Below are positions 25,923-35,550 of a stretch of DNA of 64,000 nucleotides, one piece after another; position 1 is the stretch's first letter; each line of letters opens with the position of its first letter. This DNA comes from Actinomadura rudentiformis (GTDB lineage Bacteria > Actinomycetota > Actinomycetes > Streptosporangiales > Streptosporangiaceae): contig NZ_WBMT01000014.1 of NCBI RefSeq assembly GCF_008923185.1, positions 186,001 to 250,000 of the forward strand. Reading direction: 5' to 3'. The position numbers and the translations under genes are program-made. The notes beneath the pieces are model-generated. The model made no database searches, was not told the origin of the DNA, and was given only the letters and a program-made list of their open reading frames with translations.

Positions 25923-26275
25923 GACTCCCCTCGATTCACCGTCTCCAGGTCCGACGCCCAAATCCTCCCCCACGTTCCAGAGCTTGGTAAGCCTCCAGTC
26001 CAACCGATGAAAGTCGCAGCCAACCACGTTGCCCCCGTGCCACCGGACGCCCTCTCGAAGCCCCAGGCGACACATGCTCACAACCGCAGCAACCTGAAGC
26101 CTGCGAATTCAGCCCAGCCTGGTGGGCCGTCGCGGGACTGGGGCACGAACCAGGCGGCCGAGCGAGTGTGAGCGGGGGCTTTAGCACATCTGGTCGTGAG
26201 CGAGCAGCCTCGCCGCACTGCGCGTGGGGGTTGGTGGGCGGCTGGCTGAGTTGGCGCCATGGCTTAACTGGTTCT
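25923..26275. other. Gap at the border of the accessory island
   Basis: No frame in these 353 bp shows coding bias. It begins with the promoter side of the PH-domain gene and ends at the edge of the transposase remnants; GC content and codon pattern become irregular from here to about 30.2 kb. Confidence 0.5.
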
Positions 26276-26640
26276 TTAACCCGCCTGCGCGAATCGGGCG
26301 GCGAGGGTGGTTTCGCGTTTGATCGTCTTCCCGACGTCGTGGTGGGGTGCGGGCGGCGGTTCTTGGAGCCGGGTGGTCGTCCGGACCGGGTTTTGGTGCA
26401 CCAGCCGGAGGGTCGCCCTCTGGCGGATGTTCCGAAACCCTCGGCGGACTCGGGCGGGGATCAACTTGTCGGGTGTCGCGGGTCGGCGCCGGTGCGTGAG
26501 GACCACAGCCACACCGGTTTGGGTTCGCCGGTGCGGGGAGGCGCTCCACCCCGCAGGCCGATGACGCTGCCCTCGATGATGGGGAGCGGGCCATCGTGCT
26601 CCACCCAGGCGGCGCGGTGGGAGAGGCGTGGATGCAGCCG
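26276..26640 (-). pseudogene. Remnant of an NF041680-like transposase (C-terminal, frameshifted, internally deleted)
   Basis: Two frames carry pieces in the right order. One reads LPIIEGSVIGL and EPKPVWLWSSRTGADP, a transposase core segment; then, in a second frame, PARVRRGFRNI and APHHDVGKTIKRE, the C-terminal tail of the same family. The stretch that should lie between them, including the conserved acidic residue, is missing. It is inactive. Its last frame is accidentally continuous with the IS110 fragment upstream. Confidence 0.6.
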
Positions 26641-26650
26641 GTTCCCAAGA

Positions 26651-26815
26651 TGTGGCCGCCGCGGTGCTGGTGGGAAAGGTGCGGACCTGCTGGCGGCACT
26701 TGCCCGGATCGCGCGCATCCGGCGCCCGCACGCAGGCCACCAACTCGGCCTTGCCGATGTCCAGCGCCGCGACCCGCGCCACCAACTCGCCCTGCTCCTG
26801 GGTGATCTCCTCCAC
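26651..26815 (-). pseudogene. N-terminal remnant of an IS110-family transposase
   Basis: From a GTG at 26815 with AGGAGG upstream, about 55 residues read VEEITQEQGELVARVAALDI then GKAELVACVRAPDARDPGK, the N-terminus of IS110/IS116-type transposases including the first Asp of the DEDD site. Homology stops near 26651, after which an unrelated transposase tail follows in frame. The initiation signals are intact but the protein is truncated to about 14 percent of the usual length. Confidence 0.7.
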
Positions 26816-27249
26816 GGCAGATCCTCCTGTCCTGGCGCGGCAGGTGATCGATTCCGGTGGCGCTGTCCACGGGAACCGGAAGGGGACGTACGCGGCGGAA
26901 TCACGTGCTCGAGGCAACAATGCAGGACCCCGTAGTGCGGCTCCCAGCGTCAGACTGTTCACGGGCTCATTGCGCACCAAGGATCTACGACGTCAGCGGA
27001 CAGCAACCACCCCCGATTTCACGCCTGGAGGGCGTCCCCGCAGGGACATCTGCGACTGTTTCAGAATTCGATCTTTGTGTGATCTGAGCGATGAACAGTG
27101 GGCCGTGCTGGGAGCCGTTGCCGCCGAAAACGTCCGGACGTGGTCGACGCGCGGTGTGGATCGGCGGGATCCGCTGGTGAGTGCGCGGTTGATGACGGCG
27201 ATGTGCACGGTGGCGGCTATCGTCCACGGGTTCGGTGATGGTGCATTGA

Positions 27250-27749
27250 TGTCGTGGCGTCGCAGGTAGGCGCGGGTGGAGCAGGCGCTATCTGCCCTCG
27301 GTCCGGTCGTGGACGGCTGGGGGCCAGTCCGCGGCACGCTGATGGCTTCCAGCAGCGCGGACCGTCACGGCGCCGCCCGGCAGTGATGATCACCATCAGA
27401 GTTGGAGCCGCTCGCATGCCGGGTGAATTTTGGTGGTCAGACCGTCGCGCGACCGGCCGAGTCGGTGATCAGCGGGCTCGATCGATTCGCCTCGGGTGTC
27501 GCTGCCTGGCGCTTCCTTCTGACTCATACCCCTCACGGCGGACACCGGCCGCGTGCTGGTGGCCCGGCAGATGGTGGAATCGACGTTCACCTGCCGGTCG
27601 GTCAGCCTGTCCGCTCTGGTCTGCAGGGCGGAGCCTGGCCCACACTCCAGCCCGCTGCCAGCGGCGAACAACTCATAGACGGTCTGCCACGGCCCGTACC
27701 GGGACGGGATATCTCGCCACACATGGTTGTGATCCACCGACGTCCGCAT
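27250..27749 (-). pseudogene. Frameshifted IS5-family transposase remnant
   Basis: Starting at 27749 the minus strand reads HVWRDIPSRYGPWQTVYE, then VNVDSTICRATSTR, then DHRLGRSRDGLTTKIH, the central part of IS5-type transposases with the catalytic VDST Asp. After a stop near 27396 the homology resumes in another frame (LMVIITAGRRRDGP) and in a third (STRAYLRRHDI). The N-terminus and the last catalytic residues are missing. The element is dead and lacks recognisable ends. A plus-strand fragment LSDEQWAVL near 27085 may be a piece of a second copy. Confidence 0.7.
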
Positions 27750-27792
27750 GGGATTCTCAGCCTTGCGACCGACCGGGATGGCGGAGGGATCG

Positions 27793-28020
27793 ATGGGCGC
27801 CGACTACTACATCGCCAACACCGAGAACGGCGACCACATCGACGACCCGTCCGAAGACGCCCTGTTCATGCTGCTGCAGGACCTGGACGACACCGACAAC
27901 ACCTTTATCACCATCGGCCCCGCGGATCCCAACGCCACCTGGTACGCCTCAGTGGCCCTGCTCGAAGACGGCGGCTACGAGACCGAATACCGCGACCCCG
28001 CCACCGCGAACACCAGGTGA
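27793..28020 (+). pseudogene. Small acidic protein, possibly Imm1-like, frameshifted near its 3' end
   Basis: The frame opens at an ATG with GGAGGG upstream and gives MGADYYIANTENGDHIDDP, then DALFMLLQDLDDTDNTFIT and a WYASVALLEDGGYETEYR strand pair, ending after 75 residues. This is reminiscent of small actinomycete proteins and of Imm1-type immunity proteins, but that link is from memory of the pattern only. After YRDPAT the +1 frame continues REHQVTLRTDPSKIAKDLTL up to a TAG at 28064-28066, then WARRHYPGR. A one-base loss in a C run near 28003 explains this. No toxin gene is adjacent. Confidence 0.5.
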
Positions 28021-28179
28021 CCCTCCGCACCGACCCCAGCAAGATCGCCAAGGACCTCACCCTATAGTGGGCCCGCCGCCACTACCCCGGCCGGCCAGCC
28101 ACCCGCTATGACTTCTGAAACGCCCTAGGGCGACGCGGTTGCGGCCGTGGAGAAAGGGCGGCTGTGTGGGGGCATGGCT

Positions 28180-28209
28180 GTAGGCCCGGTGCAGTGGGCG
28201 CCGGGCTAC
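28180..28209. terminator. Stem-loop downstream of the HNH gene
   Basis: GTAG-G-CCCGG and CCGGG-CTAC form a 9-bp stem with one bulged G and an 11-nt loop, 21 bp beyond the end of the minus-strand HNH gene. There is no T-tract, as is common in actinomycetes. Confidence 0.4.
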
Positions 28210-28229
28210 AGGCGGGGGCGTGCGAATGG

Positions 28230-29498
28230 TCAGGCCGCGTGTTGGTCGTGCCAGGGGTTGTCGGCGTGATCGGGTGGCACGCCGCCCGGTTTGGATCTCG
28301 CGGTCCCGTCGGGAGGTAGTGCCCGGTAGCGGTAGCGTCCCTCGTCGTTCTTGGTGATCTGTATTTGGTCGGGGTGGGTGTGTTTCCACCGGTTGTGCCA
28401 CCCGCAGCACAAGGCCAGCTTGTCGATGTTGGTGGGACTGTTGCCCAGCGCCCACCCATCGACGTGGTCGACCTCGCACAGGAAGCCGGGTGTTTCGCAG
28501 CCCTGCACGGCGCAGGTGTCGTACATCGTCTCCAAGACACGGCGTTGACCAGCGCTGGCGATCCGCACCGCATGGCCCAGGTAGAGCGGCTCGTAACCGG
28601 CGCCCAGCAGGAGGGGTGAGATTCCGGCGTTGAGGGCGATGCGCCGAACCTGCGCCGCTGGGATGGGCGTGCCGTCGCGCAGCCAGCCCGGTGTGTCGTC
28701 ACCGGTCAGGGTGTCCAGGTTGGCGATGACGGTGACGCGGCTGTTCCTGTGCCCGCCCGCCAGCACGGCGGACAGCGCGGCGGCGGTCCGCTCACCGAGA
28801 TCGCGGCGGTCGTCTTTGCCAGCAGGTTTGGCGAGCGGTGCCAGGGTGCCGTCAAGGAGGGCGGTGTCTTCGGGGTTGAGCCACCCCTTGAGGTAGCAGC
28901 CGCCGTCCAGCGACCGGCTGACAGTGACCCAGGACCGCTGGTAGCCGCGCTGCACATCCTCCGGCGGCTTGTCTTCCCCGTTGCGTTCGGCGACCAGGTC
29001 ATGGATCTTGCTGCCGAGCCGGGCGACCTTCCCCGCCGACAGGCCATCGGCTGCGGCTTGGAGCATGATGTCTTCGGCGGTGGCACAGTCCTCATCGTTG
29101 AGCCGGTGGACGGCGTCGGCGACGGTCGCGGCATACCCATACGACAAGGTGCCGGTCGCCATCTGCGCCTTCACCCGCTCAAGCCGGGGCAGTTGCCGGG
29201 CCAGGGCGATGCGTTCTTTGGCGCGGCCTTCGCGCATACCCAGGTGGCACCGCAGCCACGCTTGGGTGGACGGCAGACCCGAGTGCTTGGGTTCACCGGT
29301 CCGGTCCACCACCGCAATCAAACCCGCCAGCGCGTATTCGGTTTGATCTATGGCGGTGGCCAATTGCTCGACCAGCTCCATGCACGCAGAACCCGAATCC
29401 GGCGCGGCTCGTTGCGCAAGATGGGTGGCGATCGCGGCTGCCGCTTCCACCAATTGCGCGGTGGAAGCGGACGAAAGATCCGCCACGATCGAATTCAT
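28230..29498 (-). CDS. HNH endonuclease of the DUF222 / 13E12-repeat family
   Basis: The 422-residue protein has an N-terminal helical DUF222 domain (EYALAGLIAVVDRTGE, STQAWLRCHLGMREGRAKER) and a C-terminal HNH nuclease: CAVQGCETPGFLCEVDHV, then NIDKLALCCGWHNRWKH. Zinc-knuckle cysteines and catalytic His residues are all present, and the frame is intact. Proteins of this type are abundant in actinobacteria, often near mobile elements, and their function is not settled. The ATG at 29498 lacks a clear ribosome site. It lies inside the accessory island. Confidence 0.88.
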   Translation of the reverse strand: MNSIVADLSSASTAQLVEAAAAIATHLAQRAAPDSGSACMELVEQLATAIDQTEYALAGLIAVVDRTGEPKHSGLPSTQAWLRCHLGMREGRAKERIALARQLPRLERVKAQMATGTLSYGYAATVADAVHRLNDEDCATAEDIMLQAAADGLSAGKVARLGSKIHDLVAERNGEDKPPEDVQRGYQRSWVTVSRSLDGGCYLKGWLNPEDTALLDGTLAPLAKPAGKDDRRDLGERTAAALSAVLAGGHRNSRVTVIANLDTLTGDDTPGWLRDGTPIPAAQVRRIALNAGISPLLLGAGYEPLYLGHAVRIASAGQRRVLETMYDTCAVQGCETPGFLCEVDHVDGWALGNSPTNIDKLALCCGWHNRWKHTHPDQIQITKNDEGRYRYRALPPDGTARSKPGGVPPDHADNPWHDQHAA

Positions 29499-30228
29499 GC
29501 TGTTATTGTATCGTCACGTTCGGTGATTTAGTGAGGTGTTGCGTAGCTATTTATGGCCGTATCTGGCCACCCGTTCCCAGGTGTCGATTTGCGTGGTTTG
29601 TGCGGCGGCTTTCGACGTTCCATGGAGGGCGAATCAGAGGCCGCCGACATCATTCGGCCCGTTATTTATGTGGTCGGATTGGGGCACCGTCCCACGGTTT
29701 CTGCGTGGTTGAGGGCGGGTGAGTCGGACAATTAAGTCGGCTGCTCCAAGTGGGTGGTTGAGCGGTGTCGAATTGACCCTTTGCGCACCCGTGCAGCTAG
29801 CTGTGTGTTGCTGTCACGTTGGTTGCGGTCGCGGGAGCCTGGCCTGCGCAAAAGGTGAAGGTGAGCGGCCACCTGGGGTTGCGTAAATCCCGCGCTCCGC
29901 GCGGCTCAAGGTTGGGACATCAGCCACCACCAGACCCACGCCATCCGAACGCGCCTCATCCACCCATCCCCCTTCTTGTCGCTGCCGCACTTAGACCTTT
30001 AGCCCCGTCCCACCCGCTGGCCGGGTTGGGGGTCGAGCCAAAGGGGTGACCGCTGCCGCCAACCGCGAAGCGGCACAGCAGTAACCCACAGATGTGCAAA
30101 CCCGGCAGACGAACGAAAGTCCAGGCCCGGCAATCTTGCTGAATGGGACGGTGATTGGCCATCCTGGCGCGCCAACTCGACCGGACGACGCCGGAACTCG
30201 GGCGGATGTAGTACGTACGACTGCCCCC
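29499..30228. other. 730-bp gene-poor stretch
   Basis: No frame combines a ribosome site, local codon bias and a recognisable motif. GC content is lower and T-rich near 29500-29800. Short open frames here (for example 29553-29735) have random-like codon use. It may hold the promoter of the HNH gene and island debris. No tRNA, attachment site or terminal inverted repeat could be recognised. Confidence 0.5.
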
Positions 30229-31059
30229 TCACTCCCACCGACGACCGGTGAGCCGCTCGTAGACCTCGATGTAGCGGGCCCTTGTCGCGGCCACGATCTC
30301 ATCTGGGATGGCAGGGCCAGGAGGAGTGCGGTCCCAGTCCAGTGAGCTGCTCCAGTCGCGTACGAACTGCTTGTCGAGAGCATGCTGGGGACGGCCCGGC
30401 TGCCAGTCGTCCGCGGGCCAGAAGCGCGAGGAGTCCGAGGTCAGAACTTCGTCGCCGAGCACGAGCGTGCCATCGGCGGCGCGGCCGAACTCCAATTTGG
30501 TGTCGGCGATGATGATGCCCCGCTCCCCGGCGATGGCCGCACCGCGCCGGTAGATCTCCAGGGTGACTTCTTTGAGGCGGGCGGCGGTGTCGTCGCCGAT
30601 CTCATCCACCACGTCCTGGTAGGTGATGAACTCGTCATGACCTTCGGTGGCCTTGGTCGTCGGCGTGAAGATGGGCTCGGGCAGCTTGGAGCCCTCCACC
30701 AGACCCGGCGGCAGCTCGACCCCGGACACGGTGCCGCCTTTCTCGTACTCCTTGAGACCGAGGCCCGCCAGATAGCCGCGTGCAATCCACTCCACCGGAA
30801 GCATCGTGAGGCGCCGGCAGCGGACCGCCCGTCCCGCCCATTCCTCCGGCACCTCCGTCGCGGAGATGATGTGGTTGGGCACGACATCGGCGAGCTGCTC
30901 GAACCACCACAGCGAGAGCTGGGTGAGAAACTTCCCCTTGTCGGGCACCTCCGTGGGCAGCACGACGTCATAAACGCTCACCCTGTCGGACGCGACAAGA
31001 ATCAGATCGTCGCCGTCGGCATAGACGTCACGCACCTTGCCGGAGTGGACCAGTTCCAT
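30229..31059 (-). CDS. purC: SAICAR synthetase (phosphoribosylaminoimidazole-succinocarboxamide synthase)
   Basis: The 276-residue enzyme ligates aspartate to CAIR with ATP in purine synthesis. The N-terminal HSGKVRDVY and VASDRVSVYDVVLP, the block PVEWIARGYLAG and the later ADTKLEFGR and DEVLTSDSSRFW are PurC signatures. The ATG at 31059 has GAGGAAG upstream; the open frame extends further but the extra residues are not conserved. It is not next to other pur genes. Confidence 0.95.
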   Translation of the reverse strand: MELVHSGKVRDVYADGDDLILVASDRVSVYDVVLPTEVPDKGKFLTQLSLWWFEQLADVVPNHIISATEVPEEWAGRAVRCRRLTMLPVEWIARGYLAGLGLKEYEKGGTVSGVELPPGLVEGSKLPEPIFTPTTKATEGHDEFITYQDVVDEIGDDTAARLKEVTLEIYRRGAAIAGERGIIIADTKLEFGRAADGTLVLGDEVLTSDSSRFWPADDWQPGRPQHALDKQFVRDWSSSLDWDRTPPGPAIPDEIVAATRARYIEVYERLTGRRWE

Positions 31060-31163
31060 GTGCTTCCTCAGCTCGCGATCTCGTACTTCCACCGGCGACC
31101 GGATCGCCGATGACGAGCGTACAAGGGCAGACACAACGGCTTTGACCAGCCACGGAGGCGGGA

Positions 31164-31268
31164 ATGGAGCTCATCGGTCACGTGGCGGACAAGCGGGGCG
31201 TCGTCATGGTCGACGAAGCGCAGGGTGGAGGGAAGGTCATCTGGGCCAGGGTGGCCGTCAGACGGTGA
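31164..31268 (+). CDS. Candidate 34-residue small protein
   Basis: An ATG at 31164 with GGAGG seven bases upstream opens MELIGHVADKRGVVMVDEAQ then GGGKVIWARVAVRR and a TGA at 31268. Third codon positions of the first 17 codons are almost all G or C, as in real genes here. It is divergent from purC, and its last 11 bp overlap the end of sbcC. No homology is recognised; it could be a real small protein or chance. Confidence 0.35.
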   Translation: MELIGHVADKRGVVMVDEAQGGGKVIWARVAVRR

Positions 31269-34200
31269 CGGCGGCGGTGGAGCCGGTGCGTTGTTTGCTG
31301 ATGCGGAGCTGGGCGGGGATGCGGGTGCGGAGCTCGGCGACGTGGCTGACGATGCCTACGGCGCGGCCGCCGTCGCGGAGGGCGTCGAGGACGTCCATGA
31401 CCTCGTCGAGGGTCTCCTCGTCCAGGGTGCCGAAGCCCTCGTCCACGAAGAGCGTGTTGATCTCGGTGCCACCGGCTTCGGCGGTGACGACGTCGGCCAG
31501 GCCTAGGGCGAGGGCCAGGGAGGTGATGAACGACTCGCCGCCGGAAAGGGTGACGGGGTCGCGTTCCTGGCCGGTCCAGGCGTCGACGATGCGCAGTCCC
31601 AGGCCGCCGCTGCCGCCGCGCCGGTCTCCTGCTGCCTTGTCGGTGGTGTGCAGGAGCGCGTAGCGGCCTGCGGACATGCGGGCCAGGCGTTCGTTGGCGG
31701 CGGCGACGACCTGTTCGAGGCGCGCGGCCAGGACGTACGCGGAGAGGCGCATGCTCAGGCGGTTGGCGCCGGACTGGCCGGAGGCGAGGCCGGCGAGGCG
31801 GGCGGCGAGGGCGTGCTGTTCGGCTGCAGGGCGCCAGGCGTGAACGCGGGCGGCGAGTTCGGTGCGCAGCTCCGTCAGACGGACGCGGCGCTGGTGGGCA
31901 CGGTCAGCGGCGGAGGCGGCGGTGGTACGGGTCGTCTCGGCGATCGCGAGCGCGGCCTCCAGGGCGGGAACGTCAGGGGCGGGTTGCGCGGCGGCGGTGG
32001 TGAGGTCGCGGTCGGCGAGGAGTTCCTTGACGGCCGCCTCCTCGTTCTCGAAGCGACGGATCCGGTCGCGAAGGGCGGCCTGGTCTTCGTCCTCCAGCGC
32101 GGCGGCCATCACCTCGTCGGGTGTGGCGAAGCCCTCGTCGGCTGCGGTCTGCTTGGCCCGGGCGCGGGCGGCGGCCAGCTCCTCGGCGGCGCGGTCGGCG
32201 GCCTGGAGTGCCTGGACGGCATCGGCGAGTGCGTCGGCTTCGTGACCGAGACGTTCGATGCGGGCTTCCAGGGTCGGGTCGTCGCCTCGCGCCTCGTCGA
32301 GTTCGGCAGCGAGGCGGGTCTGCTCGGCGGAGAGCTCGCCCCGGCGGGCGCGGTTGGCGGTGAGGACGCGGGCGATCTCGTCGCGCCGGTCCCGGGCCTG
32401 TTCCAGTTCTTGTGCGGACTGGTGAACGAGCCGTTCCATGCGTTCGACGTCGGCCACGCGGGCGTCGATCGCGGCCAGAGTCTCCTGAGCCTCGGTGACG
32501 TCGGCGCCGAGCGTCGCGGTGTCGGCCTCGCCCGCGACCTCCAGGACGGCGTCGCGTTCGGCGCGCAGGGACTCGACGGCGCCGCTCGCCTCCTCGCGGC
32601 GGCTCTGGGCCTGCTCATAGGCGGCATGCGCCCGTTCCTCGTCCTCCTCGCCCGGGATGAGGCCGAGCGAGGAGGCGGGCGCGGGATGGTCCGTGGATCC
32701 GCACACGCGGCACGGCTCGCCGGGGTTGAGATCTTCGGCGAGGGTGGCCGCCATGCCCTCCAGGCGGGCCTGCCGGAGATCCTGGAAACGTTCGCGAGCC
32801 TGTTGAGCGACGTCGATCGCGTCGCGCAGGGTCTCTTCGGCCTGGCCGAGCCGCGCCGTCACCTGGTCACGGCGCCGGGCCGCGTCCAGGCGCCGTGCGG
32901 TCTCCTGGAGGACGGCCTCGGCACCAGAACGTCCAGCCACCACGATCCGGGCCTCGTCGAGCTGGGCGCGCTGCTCGTCGACCAAGCCGGGCAGCTCGTT
33001 GAGCGTCGCGGCGAGCCTCGCCTCCTCGGGCTCCAGCCGTTCGCGTTCGCCGACCAGGTCCGCCAGTTCGGAGGTGATCCGCCGCAGCCGGTCGGCGCTG
33101 CCCCGTTTGCCCTCCAGCGCGGCGATGTCGTCGCGGCGCTCCCGTTCGGCCTTGGCGAGGACGTCGGCGGCGGCTCCCGGCGTCACCAGCGACGCGACAC
33201 GGGACCGGGTCTGGTTCGCCTCGCGGTGGGTCAGCTTGGCACGTTCGGTGCGTTCGCGGACCTGCTTGATCAGCGCGACGACACGGTCGGCGCGGGCGGC
33301 GGCGTCGAGGCGGGCCGTGAGGCGTGAACGTTCTTCGGCGCGTTCTTCGAGGGCGGCTCGGCGGCCCAGCGCCTCGGCGTGGCGGTGCTGCCGTTCGGCG
33401 AGGGTACGGGCTGATTCCAGGGCCGCCCTCGCCTTGTCGGACACGGCGGACGCTTCTTCCAGGAGCGTCTGGTTCGTGATGCGGATGGTCTCGTGGTGGC
33501 CCGCCAGCTCGACGGCCCAGGCGGGGAGCACCTCGATGTCGTCCAACGACTCGTCGGCCGGCTCGGGGTGGCGGGGCTCGGGCACGAGGGACCGGCCCGG
33601 GCGCTGGGTGCCGGTGGCCTCGGCGATGCGGTCGGCGACCGACTCGGCGGCGGAACGCAGGTCGGCGGCCTCGCGGCGGGTCGCGGCACGGCGGTCGGCG
33701 AGCCACTTCTCGACCTGGGTGAAGACCTCCGTGGCGAACAGCCGCTCCAGGACCTTGCGGCGTTCCTCGGCTCCGGCGCGGAGGAAGCTCGCGAACTCAC
33801 CCTGCGGCAACATCGCCACCTGGCAGAACTGCGCGGCCGTCATGCCGAGCAGTCGCCCGATGAGATCGCCGACTTCGTCGAGCCGCGTAGAGAGTCCGAT
33901 CCATTCGCCGTTCTCGAACTCCTCGAGAATGACGGCGGCGTGCTCGGTGGTGGTGCCGGTGCCGCGCTTCTTCGGCCGTTCCCAGGCCGGGGAGCGGCTG
34001 ATCCGGAAGCGGCGGCCGCGGATCGTGGTCTCCAGGACGACCCGTGGTGCCTGGTGTGGTGCGGCGTGGTCGCTGCGGAGGTTCTTGATCGCGTTGCGGA
34101 CGCCGGGGACCTGGCCGTACAGCGCGAAGCAGACCGCGTCGAGGACGCTGGTCTTGCCCGCCCCGGTCTGGCCCTGGATGAGGAACAGCCCGGCGCCGGA

Positions 34201-34275
34201 GAGCGCATCGAAGTCGATCTCCTCGGTGCCCGAGAAGGGCCCGAACGCGGTGATCTCCAGCCGGTGCAACCTCAA
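31258..34275 (-). CDS. sbcC: Exonuclease subunit SbcC (Rad50-like ATPase)
   Basis: The 1,005-residue SMC-like ATPase has Walker A IQGQTGAGKTSV (about residue 34), long coiled coils, a zinc-hook PCRVCGS in the middle, signature LSGGESFITSLALALGL and Walker B NTLFVDEGFGTLD. With SbcD it forms the SbcCD nuclease that opens hairpins and DNA ends. The start is placed at a TTG at 34275: it overlaps the sbcD stop by 4 bp (TTGA), has AAGGAGG seven bases upstream and yields MRLHRLEITAFGPF, the family N-terminus. Confidence 0.93.
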   Translation of the reverse strand: MRLHRLEITAFGPFSGTEEIDFDALSGAGLFLIQGQTGAGKTSVLDAVCFALYGQVPGVRNAIKNLRSDHAAPHQAPRVVLETTIRGRRFRISRSPAWERPKKRGTGTTTEHAAVILEEFENGEWIGLSTRLDEVGDLIGRLLGMTAAQFCQVAMLPQGEFASFLRAGAEERRKVLERLFATEVFTQVEKWLADRRAATRREAADLRSAAESVADRIAEATGTQRPGRSLVPEPRHPEPADESLDDIEVLPAWAVELAGHHETIRITNQTLLEEASAVSDKARAALESARTLAERQHRHAEALGRRAALEERAEERSRLTARLDAAARADRVVALIKQVRERTERAKLTHREANQTRSRVASLVTPGAAADVLAKAERERRDDIAALEGKRGSADRLRRITSELADLVGERERLEPEEARLAATLNELPGLVDEQRAQLDEARIVVAGRSGAEAVLQETARRLDAARRRDQVTARLGQAEETLRDAIDVAQQARERFQDLRQARLEGMAATLAEDLNPGEPCRVCGSTDHPAPASSLGLIPGEEDEERAHAAYEQAQSRREEASGAVESLRAERDAVLEVAGEADTATLGADVTEAQETLAAIDARVADVERMERLVHQSAQELEQARDRRDEIARVLTANRARRGELSAEQTRLAAELDEARGDDPTLEARIERLGHEADALADAVQALQAADRAAEELAAARARAKQTAADEGFATPDEVMAAALEDEDQAALRDRIRRFENEEAAVKELLADRDLTTAAAQPAPDVPALEAALAIAETTRTTAASAADRAHQRRVRLTELRTELAARVHAWRPAAEQHALAARLAGLASGQSGANRLSMRLSAYVLAARLEQVVAAANERLARMSAGRYALLHTTDKAAGDRRGGSGGLGLRIVDAWTGQERDPVTLSGGESFITSLALALGLADVVTAEAGGTEINTLFVDEGFGTLDEETLDEVMDVLDALRDGGRAVGIVSHVAELRTRIPAQLRISKQRTGSTAAVTV

Positions 34276-35402
34276 GCCAGGGCCTCCTTCTGGCGGCAGC
34301 ACTCGAAGGCCTCGTGGAGAAGGTCGCGTTCGGCGGCCGAGGCGGGGGCCTGCGACACCTCGGCGACGAAGTCACCGGCGATGTCCAGGTCGGAACGTTC
34401 ACGGATGCGGTCGGACCAGGTCCTGGTGTCGGCCGCCGTCTCGTTCTCGGGCTCGAAACCCAGGACGAGCGCGTACGGGAAGCGGCCGCGCAGCCGTTCC
34501 ATCGCGGCGGACGGGCGCTGCGCGTCGGTGAGCGTGATCTGCAGCCAGCGGTCCTCGTACTTCTCATACGACGGATCGGCGAGCAGGTCGTCGATGTGGC
34601 CGCGCAGGCGCGCGACGCGGCGCGGCACGGGGGCCTCGACGAATTCGGCCGAGAGCTCGCCGCCGGGGCGCAGGTCGACCAGCCATGAGCCCTTGAGCTG
34701 GCGTTCCTCAGAGAACGAGTAGGCCAGCGGCGAGCCGGAGTAGCGCACGCGGTCGGTCATCGCCTGGCGTCCGTGCAGGTGGCCGAGGGCCGCATAGTCG
34801 ACGCCCTCGAAGACCGACGCGGGCACATTGACGGCGCCGCCGACGGAGATGTCGCGCTCGCTGTCGCTGGCTTCGCCTCCGGTGACGAACGCGTGGGCCA
34901 GGACGATCGAGGTGGTGTCCCGGCGCGCGATGTCCGCGCGGACGCGCCGCATGGCCTCGGTGAGCGCGGCGGCGTGACTGCGTTCGTCCAGGTCCCAGCG
35001 GTGCCGGACGAGCTCGGGCTCCAGATAGGGGATGCCGTAGACCGCGGCGTCGTCGATGAGGATCGGCTCGCCGACGGACGCGGGGTCGGTGCGGACGTGC
35101 ACCCCGGCCTTGTCCATGAGGGACGAGCCGAAGCCGAGACGCTGCACCGAGTCGTGGTTGCCCGCGATCAGGACCACCCGGGTCAGCGCGGCGAGCCGTT
35201 CGAGCGCCTCGTTGCAGAGCCGCACGGCGTCGACCGCGGGCAGCGCGCGGTCGTAGACGTCGCCCGAGATCAGCACGCAGTCCACGCGCTCGGACCGGAC
35301 CGTGTCGACGAGATGGTCCACGAAGGCCGCCTGAGCGCCCAGGAGGTCCTCGCGGTGGAACGATCTGCCGAGATGCCAGTCGGAGGTGTGGAGAAGTCGC
35401 AT
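34272..35402 (-). CDS. sbcD: Exonuclease subunit SbcD (Mre11-like nuclease)
   Basis: The 376-residue metallophosphoesterase has ordered motifs MRLLHTSDWHLG, ISGDVYDRALP, LIAGNHDSVQRL, VLAHAFVTGG and GHLHGRQ, giving a complete dimanganese site. The ATG at 35402 gives the family N-terminus. It is the first gene of sbcDC, overlapping sbcC by 4 bp, and divergent from the reductase gene. Confidence 0.95.
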   Translation of the reverse strand: MRLLHTSDWHLGRSFHREDLLGAQAAFVDHLVDTVRSERVDCVLISGDVYDRALPAVDAVRLCNEALERLAALTRVVLIAGNHDSVQRLGFGSSLMDKAGVHVRTDPASVGEPILIDDAAVYGIPYLEPELVRHRWDLDERSHAAALTEAMRRVRADIARRDTTSIVLAHAFVTGGEASDSERDISVGGAVNVPASVFEGVDYAALGHLHGRQAMTDRVRYSGSPLAYSFSEERQLKGSWLVDLRPGGELSAEFVEAPVPRRVARLRGHIDDLLADPSYEKYEDRWLQITLTDAQRPSAAMERLRGRFPYALVLGFEPENETAADTRTWSDRIRERSDLDIAGDFVAEVSQAPASAAERDLLHEAFECCRQKEALA

Positions 35403-35550
35403 GACGGGGTCACCATAGGCACCACCCACGCCACATCCGGCGCAGAAACGCCGAGGAGCCCCAAACAATCTTCGAACGGAGAAGCGAGTGCACAGGGTGA
35501 CAGTGCCGTCACTCTTGGTGAGTGGTATCTCATTCCCCTAGAGTTACGCC

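Noticed and set aside
27066..27269. Plus-strand frame with LSDEQWAVLGAV as an intact small transposase
   Set aside because: Only the first ten residues look like an IS5 N-terminus; the rest overlaps an oppositely oriented IS5 fragment and has no match.
29553..29735. 60-codon frame in the gene-poor stretch
   Set aside because: Codon use is not that of the genome and no ribosome site or motif is seen.
29499..30228. Search for tRNA or attachment site at the edge of the accessory island
   Set aside because: No cloverleaf, T-loop GGTTCGA-type motif or direct repeat pair was recognised by eye.
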